Shown here piece by piece: positions 20,920 through 38,800 of a stretch of DNA of 64,000 nt. Origin of the DNA: Trebouxia sp. TZW2008 (lineage: Eukaryota; Chlorophyta; Trebouxiophyceae; Trebouxiales; Trebouxiaceae). The notes beneath the pieces were generated by a model. That model was not told the origin of the DNA. It was given only the letters and a program-made list of their open reading frames with translations, and searched no databases. The DNA lies in the NCBI GenBank assembly GCA_002118135.1, contig BDIU01000251.1, positions 1 through 64,000 on the forward strand, in the 5' to 3' direction. The stretch's first letter is position 1; each line of letters begins with the position of its first letter. The translations under genes were made by a program, and so were the position numbers.

Positions 20920-22789
20920 TCAGTCATGATGGTACCGGATGTTGCCGCCCCTACGGTACTGCTGATCTTGTAACCGACTGCTAGAGTTCATCAAAGTGAC
21001 AGCTGCATAAACGCCGGCAGCGCTTGTCCCATACATTGCTGCTAGGAAGCCTGTGACCACACTGATGGCTGCAGTGAGAGCCACCATGAAGAAGGACAAA
21101 CCACTGATCTGCAGCAAGCACAGGGTCTTTCTTATAAGACCAAGGTGAAAATTGTCCAAGCAGAAAAGCTTTCTTTTGGTGATTTGTTGCCATACTTGCT
21201 TTTTTTGTATGGAAATGCAGGCCCGCATGAGATCATCAGCAGACGTCAGGCCAAACTTTCACCAGACAAACGCATATGCGCACTTCTGTTCAGCAACTTT
21301 GTACACACGCAATGCATTGGATCATCAGCACATTTTAGGTCAGACAATGCGACTCTGCAAATCTGTGCGGCTAGCTTGCATGCAAATGCAATGCATTCTC
21401 AGAGCTCACCCAGCCAGGCTTGTAGTCTGCCAGAAGCCATGGTAGCTTGAAAGTGAAGACAAAAATGCTGGATACCATGCCAATTGTGAAGTTGACAAGC
21501 GCTGAGAAGAGGACTTTGAGCAATAGGCCCATGGCGTTGCGTTCCCGGTCTCCCAAGACAGTTAAAATTGCATCCCATAGGGTTTGCCGCCGCCCAAAGA
21601 CCTTGCCAGCCTCAAAGGATTTCCTGCAGGTCATGCATGGTGAAATGCTGACCTGGCATGGTGACAAGACCCAGGACAGCTGCCCAAACAACCTTCAGAT
21701 ATGCACTGACATCTGCATGAGATGCAGTGACAAAGTCAAGGAAGCTCTAGTCCTGCTGGTCTGCTCACAGGTGGGCCTTGCCCAGGCAGTGATGCATAGA
21801 TGTGAATGCATGCAGACGTTGTGCAAGGGCCACTGCAGTGGAAAGCATATGTCTGTGCCGATACTGCAAGCCAGGTGCAGGACTTGTTGACTCTTGATGC
21901 TGTCTGTATGACGCCCCTATTGGATCACTGAGACACTGCAAGTCCAAGAAAGACAGAAGGAAGGATGTATACCAGAAGCTGGCCCGAGCTTCTTCAATAC
22001 CGGCATCTGACCACAGACCAAGCTGTGACTTGGCTTCTGACATGATTGCTGCCCGCTGCTTGTTCAACTTTGTTACAACTGCCTGAGCCTCTGATTGATG
22101 CTTTGACCGCTCCCTGACAATCTCATTGTGTGGCGACCTGAACCGCCAGAACCAGACCTGAAGCGGCAGAGGCATGCATCAAGAAATTCTGACTTTGCTG
22201 AAGCGTCAACTAAACCCCCCTGCCAGGGTAGAGTCAAAGACAGAAGCATACATTGTGCTGACGATGATGGTGACCGCAATTACCACAACTTGACTGCAGA
22301 TGTGCAGTTACAGTCATGCAAATGCTGTGCAGGAGACACTCCCAATAACAGCAACATTGCCATTCATGCATTTGTCACGACACGCTGCTTGCCTTTGCCT
22401 CTTCTGTGTACATGGCAGTCTCCCATAACCTTTGCTCAGCAACTTGTCGCACTTTGTGATCTCCTTGTGCCTGCAGCAGAAGTGGTCTATATGGCTGGTG
22501 CATCTGCTGCATCGCACAAGAAATCTGCATTCCTGAAGTTTGCTCTTCTTACCTGCTGTACTAGCTGATCGTAACGAGCAAAGCTTTCAGCTGTAATTTT
22601 CACAGGCGCCGGTGATAGAAAGACTGCAAACAAGCCGAATAGCCAGAGACATAGTAGGCCCGTTGCTCTAGGATATCGCTGCGGGCTATAGTTGCGTATG
22701 CCTTGCCAAAGAGCGCCTGAAAGGGTCGGCACTTGACGTACGCGTACGTCTCTGCGGGCGTACGGATTGCTGCTGTAACGGTTAGCCAT
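20920..22789 (-). CDS. Multi-pass membrane protein of unknown function
   Basis: Four exons on the minus strand (22789-22553, 22157-21973, 21623-21410, 21108-20920) join in phase to 274 residues, starting MANRYSSNPYARRD. The first hydrophobic segment is at about residues 44-59, followed by a soluble helical stretch (IVRERSKHQSEAQAVVTKL). Two segments come next around LLLKVLFSALVNFTIGMVSS and FVFTFKLPWLLA, then two more in the last exon (LSFFMVALTAAISVVTGFLA and an alanine-rich one). The tail is polar. It looks like a conserved green-lineage membrane protein, but I cannot name it. There is no clear transit peptide. It is divergent from the 23167 gene and convergent with HCF164. Confidence 0.83.
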
Positions 22790-23166
22790 AGCAGGTGCGT
22801 CCAGGCAGAGTCAGACGCACGACAAGCTGAGCCACCAGTGCTGCAAGCCAAGTCGCATCCGAGACGCCAGAGCGATCCCGCAATCGAGATTGCCGTCGAT
22901 AGCGGACAAGCCAAACTTTCTAGACCTGAACTTTCGTTTGACTTGGCGTAACCAAACAAGCGTAAGATTGCTGAGCACCGTAACATGAAGTTGCGCTGTG
23001 CCGCTGACTTTTTGCACAGGCGTAGCATTGGTCGTGCATGCCAGCGAAGAGTTGATGCGACATCGTTGGTAAACATTGTTGTTTTCGATATTGATCTCAG
23101 GCTTTCTGCAGCCATGATGTGGAATTGACAGAGGAGAGAGATCAAGCACCTGTCTTGCCGTTGTCG
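22790..23166. promoter_or_regulatory. Candidate bidirectional promoter (membrane protein / small mitochondrial protein)
   Basis: This is 377 bp between divergent ATGs, with no coding exon. It is called from orientation; no motif was recognised. Confidence 0.35.
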
Positions 23167-24039
23167 ATGCTCGCAGCCCTCAGCCGGCTTGGTCAGAGAC
23201 CACACACGGCTTTGAGCTTGCTATCTCCCGCAGCTACAGCTGTGCATCAAGCGCAGTGGCTACAGAAAGCTGATTTTGCAAAAGGCGCAGCCAAGCCTGC
23301 TGCTAAAACAAAAAGCAAAGCTGCCAAGAAAGCACAAGACCCCGGCACATCTGACACTTCCACACAGAAGTTCCTGCTAGCACTGCAGCCTCAAGAGATT
23401 GCTGATCTTGAACTGTCCAGCGAAGAGAAAGCCGAAGCTGCCAAAAGGTCGCGAGAGTATGCCCGCCATAAGATGACACAGCACAGGTCGGCAAACTTCG
23501 CATCTCAACTACAGTCAGCTTTGGATGCATTTTCAACTTGCTGTGGCATCAAAGCCGTTTGCAGGGTATGTCTTGGACATCATCAAATCCCGCAAATCAG
23601 CGTTGCCTTCACGTCACAGAGGTTTCTTGTAGCAGTGACACTTCATGTGGTCTCCATATAGCAACAATGAGAGTGGGAACCAAGCTTTGCATTCTGACTG
23701 CGGGGAAAATTGTGAGCGGTGACAATAGGATGTAGTGACGTACTTCTTGGTAGCAATTGCAGCCGTCACAGCAAGAGTTTACTGTTCACCTCATGAGCCT
23801 TGACTCATGACTGCACTTGCAGAGAATGGCAGAAGGACCTCACAAACAAGATCAGATTGAGGGAAGCGGCCATAGCTGCGCTTCCTGAGGAACTTAGAGC
23901 TGCAGCCAGGGAGCCTGACAATGAGCCTTTCCCTTCAAATAGGCAAATGTGGACTCTGACTCCCCCAATTCCAGGCTATCAGCAGGAGCAAGAGGCAGCC
24001 ACAGCTGCCAAATTTGCCAAAGGGGGCAGACGACGATGA
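23167..24039 (+). CDS. Small, probably mitochondrial protein of unknown function
   Basis: Two exons (23167-23486, 23823-24039) join in phase to 178 residues. The N terminus (MLAALSRLGQRPHTALSLL) looks like a mitochondrial presequence, followed by a lysine/alanine-rich stretch. The body has a charged helical region ending in ARHKMTQHREWQKDL and ALPEELRAAA, then PFPSNRQMWTLTPPIPGY and a basic tail ending GGRRR. The size, basic character and presequence suggest a mitochondrial ribosomal or assembly protein, but I do not recognise a specific family. The start is the only ATG close to the family-like part in this frame. Confidence 0.7.
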
Positions 24040-25043
24040 CAGACAATTTTTGGGGCATAAATTTCCTCCACAATGTGACAATACACACAGCACGTACTTC
24101 CAGAGCTCCAGAGCTGCACCACACATCACGATCAACACCGACCAAATGCAGTAGGCGCAATGGACCGCACACAAACTGGCAATCGTTGCTGGCTTCACCT
24201 GAACTCATACAGGCTGCAATGGCCTGTCCATAGCAGGCATCAGCATTTGCAGCCAAGTATGTTTTGAGGCCACTTTGCCTTGTCATTCATGATTCTGAGG
24301 CATGTTACGCGCAACAGCCTGGAAACAGAGGTCTGATGGATTTGCTCTGTGGCCAGGATGGTATCTGATGATGAAGAACCTAACAGCTCAGTGATGGCTG
24401 CAAGCAGCTCAGACACCCAACATTACAGCATTGCTTGGCCTAGGCTCACTGCATGTTTAGCTGCAATCATGTCTGCTCTAGCTCTGCCTAGCATTGTCAG
24501 ACAAGAGTATCTCAAACTTATTACGTAAGCCTTGAAGGCTGCTTTGCTAGTCTGCACATTGTCAGGATTGCTGATGATTTGTGCAATTGCAGGCATGCAC
24601 GCGGACCGGTCAGTGAGCATACGTTGTGTTGGGCAGCACGATATTTGGAGGGGCAAAACATAGCAGATTGTCACTGCAGCATGCATAGCAGATTTGATCG
24701 CTATGTATGGTAGCTCATCTAGATCTGTGCATGGGGCATGTGTGCACATACGCCAGTCAGACCCAACGCAATAACTACAGGTAGCTGCAAATACTTATGC
24801 AGCCATGAGTGCTTTGCCAAGCCATGACGAGGAAGATTGAGACAAATGGTGAAGAATGTCACGCACACTGCATGCAGTCAGAGCTGTGCACAATAGCATG
24901 AAGTGCACCCCGCGAGTGGTTATCGCCTTTGACTCAGTGTTCAGCACTCAAAGTGATCTTCTACTGTGAGCGAAAAATTCGCTTACACCGTTCAAAGCAG
25001 TGCATTTCTGCACACGGCGCCTTCTTCTGCTTTGGCAAGTCTC
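24040..25043. other. Intergenic region, about 1 kb
   Basis: It contains the 3' end of the upstream gene and the promoter of phosphoglucomutase. I see only short open frames with no family resemblance, no RNA gene and no conspicuous repeat. Confidence 0.4.
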
Positions 25044-32477
<7,434 letters not shown>

Positions 32478-32613
32478 GCAGTTGCTGTTTCTTGCATGCC
32501 TCTACGAATGAAACAGATACAATCAACGAGAGCAGCAGCAACAGCACCCATTGTTTAGATAGCTTAGGTGTCTTTCTGTGAACGTACAACAGCGATTCTA
32601 GCTGCTTGCATTC

Positions 32614-32618
32614 TGTAA
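32614..32618 (+). terminator. TGTAA polyadenylation signal, probable, for PGM
   Basis: The green-algal signal TGTAA occurs about 137 nt after the PGM stop, in the convergent 3' region. Confidence 0.45.
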
Positions 32619-32875
32619 GGACAGGCCCACCCGGCATTTAGTTGACACTAGTTTTGCTTATGCAAGTGAAGGACTCAAATGCTGCAAAGCTGGAAAGCAA
32701 CATGTCTGCAAATTTGCACACAATCTGTTGTTGATTTTCTTGAGCACGGCTGACATGGCAACGTCACGTGAACTTGCAGCAACACAATCCTGCTCAAAGA
32801 CAAATGCCAGAAAAGATGCGCAAATCCAGTCACACACAAGTTTTGATAGCTATGTATAGCTGCATCAGCATCAGG

Positions 32876-35800
32876 TCAGGAATGAATAGCAATGACTGGA
32901 GACCCAGAGCCGTCTTCTCTGACAACGACCACAGCATCTTGCCCATTCCACAGCCGAGCTTCTTGGGCGATGATGCGTGCTTGAGCAACCAAGCCTGAGA
33001 CATCGTGCAGATCATCCACAACCAGGTCGTACACACCGAAGGCAGCACTGCATAACCGGGCTGTGGCCTTGTCGTCTGTGATGAGCATTTGAGGGACTGG
33101 TGGCCGGCCAACAGCAATAGCCAGAGGGAGCTGAGCTTTGCTGCTGAGGGTCACGATCAAGCAGGCATAGCAGTCAAGTGCAGTGCCCACCGCCGAGATG
33201 GCTGCAGTGTAAACTGTAGGCAACGGCTTGGCTGCCTGCTCCTTGAGGTACGAGAGCATGGCACCAGCGTCCAGGGCGCCCTCGGCCGACTGCATGACCG
33301 AGCTCAGAGAGAGCATTGCCGCCTTCAGACTCGCTTGTCGTGCGATGCTGCCGCTGACACGCTCAAATTTGCCGTCCTCTGCTCCAGGGGTGGTACACCA
33401 GGAGCTGTTGCTGTCACTAGCCCTCAGCTGCCGTGTGCTCTCGTCTGGGATCTGTGTTTGCTGCACAGCCAGCGCAAGGCAGTCGCAGCCATCCAGGATA
33501 GCGTTGGTCACGTCTGCCACTTCTGCAGGTGCAGCTCTGGCCTGAGCCTGTGAAGAAGCTAGTATGTTTGCTGAGCAGATTGAGATCCGCCCTGCCAGCT
33601 TTGCTCGGCTGATCAGCAGCTTCTGCAGCTGCGGTTGGTCCTGCTGCAGCAACTGCCTGGGCACATTTTGCCTGCTGATGTACAACCCAGCCACTTGCTG
33701 CAGCAACTTGTCCAGGTCAGGCAGAACTTTGACATCTTCCACTCTGGCCAGAATTTTGATTGCGCTTCCCTCCATGTGATCCAAAACCTGCCTGAGATGT
33801 GCAACGTCTACTAGTGATCTGACAGGCAATGCCACATAGTCCACATAGTGTCTGCTGACAAACTCCTGCATCGCCTTTGTGTCAGCAGCCGTTAGCTCTG
33901 GTTGTGCTGATGGCAGCGCAGATGCCGCGTCACGCAGTTGCTGACCGGTAGCAAGCAGGCCTGGCGTAAGTACCTTCACTTGGGCTGAGAGTCTAGTAGA
34001 GTCTCTGCTGACAACCTCAAACTCCATGCATGCGCAGTCTGACACCAGCTTCTGGCCGACTTCATGTATGACGCTGATGTTGGTGCAGTTCAGGGTAGCC
34101 TGGCCTGTTGCCTTTGGAGAGACTTCCTCACTGTGCCGTATGCTGAACTGGCTGATGCTGTCGACCAGCCTTAGCACTTGTCCTTCTTGAAGTTGCATGG
34201 ATTGTGAGGCTGTGCTGAAGCCAACTATGTGGATGTCTGGCCCTGCTAAGTTGAGCACCCTGGCAATCTGCTTGCCCGATTTGGCCTGATGTTGCACCTG
34301 CATAACACATGAGTTGACCGCTTCCTCACTTGACAGCATGCACCTGAGCAGCCTAACAGCACTGAATGTCATTGCCATGCAGCGGGTGAGGGCAACCTCA
34401 GGGAAACAAGAACTGCTTGATCATCTTCAAGCGCATTGAAAAGCGTCATCTAAGGCACGCCACTTGTAGGTTGCTATTATGCATGCACACATTATGCCCT
34501 GTCATTGTTGCATACAAGCCTGTGAGTAGATCACTGATGCATGGGCTCTGCTTGGCAAAGCAGTGCTGCTCAATCTGTGCTATATTCTCTTGCTCCAATG
34601 CAATCCTCAGGCAAAGTCCTTGTGACATACAAATGCTTGTGAGTGGTTTGCAACAGAAGCCAACTTCAGACAAACGTGCATACTTCTGCAAGGCTATCTG
34701 CCAGGTCCAGATGCTGCTCCAGAGCGCCCTGAGATAGGTCAAAGCAAGCTACATCCATGCCTGCCTCCACTAGAGCAGTCAGCTCTTGCACAACATCATT
34801 GCCCTGACCAGGCTGCACTGCTCCAATCACACCACTGACTGGACTAGCCACACCTGCTATCTGCATCAGACAGGAATATTTTTGGTGTCATACAACTTGT
34901 GTAAAGAAAGAAAGAGAAGGCTGCACTGCCCCCAGTGCGCCACTCACTGGACTAGCCACACCTGCCTCTGCTACATGCAATACAATCTGTTCAGGGAGCT
35001 AAATTTTAGAAAGAAAGGTGACACATCTATGTTGTGATGCGTCATGATGGGAGCACAGCACCAGTCACATGACTTGCCAGATCCGCTGTCTGCATCAGAA
35101 CAACAAGACCTGAGGTGGCACACAGCTAATGCAAAATGATGGAGGCAGCTGAAATCCACTCAGCACAGCCAGACTGCAATTCCACCAATTGTAGGACTTG
35201 CCACACCTGCTATCTACACCAATCAGTACCTTCTGTTGGTTCATGTAGATCTTCCAGCAGCAGTCAGCTCTTGCACAACATTGTTGCCCTGACCAGGCTG
35301 CACTGCATTCAATGACACCACTCACAGGAGTAGCACAACTCGCTGTCTCCACCAAGCACCACAAGTTGTTGTGTCATAGATTTATGTTGTGAGGCATCAT
35401 AACGGGAGGCCCCATCACGCCGCTCACGGGACTAGCCACACCCGCTATATGCCCAAAGCATCGCAATCTTATGTGCCTATGAAGATGACACTGGCTAGCT
35501 GTGAAAGACTCCTGAGGTGTGACACAGTTTGGAGCACTGCAACATTGAGGCAGAAGCAGATCTTCTTATGCTTGATTTTAGATGACCAATGCTAGCCAAA
35601 TGGAATCAGGCCAAAAGTTGCAGAGGGGATTTTGCATGCAGACGTGCTGGTCCAATGCTAAGATGCTAGTATCCCCACTTACGCTGAGAGGAGATCTCTT
35701 GATGAGGCTTCTAATGCTCTCCCTCGGCGGTGAGTTGGGTGCACTGCCAATGCTGTGTCCGTTGAGTTGTCAAATGTCCACGCAATAGCATTACACTTAC

Positions 35801-38800
35801 GCTGAGAAAGGACCTGTTGATGCGGCTGCCGATGCTCTTGCTTGGCAGTGAGATGGGTGAAGTGGCAATGTTGTGACCACTGAATGTCAAATGTCCATGC
35901 AACAGCACTGCACTTACGCTGAGAGAGGACCTCTTGATGGGGCTGCCGATGCTCTTCCTTGGCGGTGAGTTGGGGGAACTGCCAATGCTGAGACGTGCCA
36001 GCAGTCCCTCAGGCCGCCTGGATCTATGCCGATGGCCAGTCCCCAGTGTGAAGGCAGATGGGTCCAGGTTACACATGATCTTGCTGTGTCTGGGACCTGA
36101 TGGGGGGGAGATAGCCTCCGCAATGGAGAGGCAGGCTATCTGGGGACACAGTGTCCTGTGTACTCTGTTGTCTGCCTGAGCGCTCCATACTTCTTGTGCC
36201 TGGCCTGGAGCTATCTGCACAGTGACAAGGGTGTTCAACAAAATAGTACTCAGGTAGCAAGCCCGTTGATGTGAACAGTGCCAGGTGTGAGATAGCCTCC
36301 GCAATGGATAGGCAGGCTATCTGGGGACACAGTGTTGTATGTACTCTGTTGTCTGCTTGTGCGCTCCAAACTTCCTGTGCTTGGCCTGGAGCTATCTGCA
36401 CAGCAATGCCGATACTCAGTCAGCAAGCTTGATCACAGCAATGTGGCCATAGGCACAGTCCCCAGTGTGAAAGCAGATGGGTCCAGGACACACACGATCT
36501 TGCTGTGTCTGGGACCTGATGCAGGCGAGATAGCCTCTGCAATGGAGAGGCAGGCTATCTGGGGACACACTGTCCTGTGTACTCTGTTGTCTGCTTGAGC
36601 GCCCCATACATCTTGTGCTTGGCCTGGAGCTATATGCACAGCATCAGGGTTGCTCAGTCAGCAAGTTGATCACAACAATGTGGCCTCAGACACAGTCCCT
36701 CAGTGTGAAAGCAGATGGGTCCATCACACATATGATCTTGCTGTGTCTGGGACCTCATGGGGGCAAGATAGCCTCTGCAATGGAGAGGCAGGCTATCTCG
36801 GGACACAGTGTCCTGTGTACTCGGCTGTCTGCCTGAGCACTCCATACTTCTTGTGCTTGGCCTGGAGCTATCTGCATGTTGCACAGGGAATCGTGGTAGC
36901 AAGCTTGCTGACGTGAATAGTGTTTTGCAGCAGGCAGCATAACAAGACTTGTGCGGCCTCAGCAATGTTCAGGCAGGCTTTCTGGGGACACAATGTTCTG
37001 TGGACTTGTTTGTCTGCCTGAGCATTCCATACCTCTTGTGCTTCGCCTGGAGCTATTTGTAAGGGTGTTCAATATGGATGAAGCTTGCTAATGCGAACAG
37101 TCTTTGGAGGAAAGCAGCACTGGGACTTGCGTTTTACACAGGCGCTGTATGTGGTCTTAGAGAAGAAGACTTTTGTGACAGGTGAGCAGCACTGCAGGTG
37201 AAGTGGTTCAGAGCCTGAGTGCATGTTGTTTAGGGATGCCATTATCAGCTGAAGCGTATGTTGTTTGAAGGCTGTGGATGACATGCAGTCACTGTGGAAA
37301 TTTGCCATGCAGAACTCCTGCACTCAGTTGCATTGCTGATGATGGCTGCACAGCACATGCCTGATCAACATATGACCACACATTGCGTCATACACCCTAT
37401 GCATTTGCCCCAGTAAATGCCATGGGCTGGTCTCAAGGCCATTTGACCTCACTGCTATCATCACAGCTGCAAAATAGCTGCTTCAACGTCACCTTGAGCA
37501 AATTTGATGGTGCCTACTCTGGTGAATAGCACAGGCAGGGTATCAGGGCCGTCTGACAGGATTACAACCATGACCAGGATTGAGCCTCATGCCATAATGT
37601 CTTTTGTACCAGCGAGAGTTACGGCGCTCAGTACTGTGCTGTTGGGTGTTATGGTGCTTACCCTGGTGAACAACACAGGCAATGTGTCGGGGCCATCTGA
37701 CAGGTTTTCAGCCATGACCACAACCCGGCAGCCAGGAGGGCACAGGCCCTGGTCACGTGCATGTTGCAAGCCCTGCTGCAAGGGGGCCTCCAGCAGGTCC
37801 CCTGGGGCCTGGGTGATGGGGTAGGGAAACAATGCCCTCACAGCATTGCATCGCCGCATCAACTGCACATTTACAATGATATCATTAAGGGAATGGTAGC
37901 TGGCGTTTCTTGTTGGTGTCCAGCCAAAGAGGCGAGGTGTGTGTGGTATGACCGGCGTGCTATGTCATGTCATGCCTTAATGTACAGGAAGAGCTCTGTT
38001 ATCAATACCATCAAGGCCTATCACCAATAGGAACACAGGCATCAACATAGGGACTGTTGCTCACCTCTTCAGACTGACTGACAACCAGGATAGGAAGGCC
38101 CAGCCTGTAGCGTGCAAGCAGGTAGGCGCTTTGTCCTGTGGTGGTCAGAACCACAATCATGCCTGCCCTCATATCCAGGGCAGCTCGGCCAGCCCCACTC
38201 ACAATGGCCTCAAAGGGCTCAATCAGCTCAGAGTCTGAGTCACCCATGCCAGTCTTGTGAATGTGGCGGTAGGCCTGCCTGCCATCAAGACTGTGGTCAG
38301 CACCTGCTGTTACTGCTGCTGCACACCTCAGCGCCTGCAAACACAGCAATGAAGCTGTTGTGAATGTGTGTTGACTACAAGGTTTTAGTCACAATGGCCT
38401 CAAAAAAGCCCAATCAGCTCGCAGTCTGAGTCATCCATGCCAGTCTTGTGAATGTGGCGTTTGGCCTGCCTGCCATTGAGACTGTGGTCAGCAGCTGCTG
38501 TCACTGCTGCTGCACACTGTGACTTCTGCAAGTTTCACTGCGCAGCTGTTCTCATTGAAAATGACTGCAAATGACGGCTGGTGAAACCGCCTTATAAGAC
38601 CTGCTAGTAGCCGTAGTCTGCAAGTGGCATCTGCTGGCCCTTGCTTGTGCCAAGCTGAGCAGGCCTGGGCAAGCCGATGCGTTGAATTAGAATAACCTGT
38701 GATGCGTCAAGGCAGAACAACCTATGCTGCATATGACTCAACCAGGACATTTTTGAGTGGAATGGGAAGCTCAGGAATACATCTGACTTGCAAAATTATG

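Noticed and set aside
33089..33553. Plus-strand open frames over the pyruvate kinase-like last exon
   Set aside because: They are shadows of the 473-residue minus-strand exon, which has clear family similarity.
36000..37000. Possible satellite or CRISPR-like array
   Set aside because: The repeated units translate to the linker exon of the pyruvate kinase-like gene and decay with distance from it.
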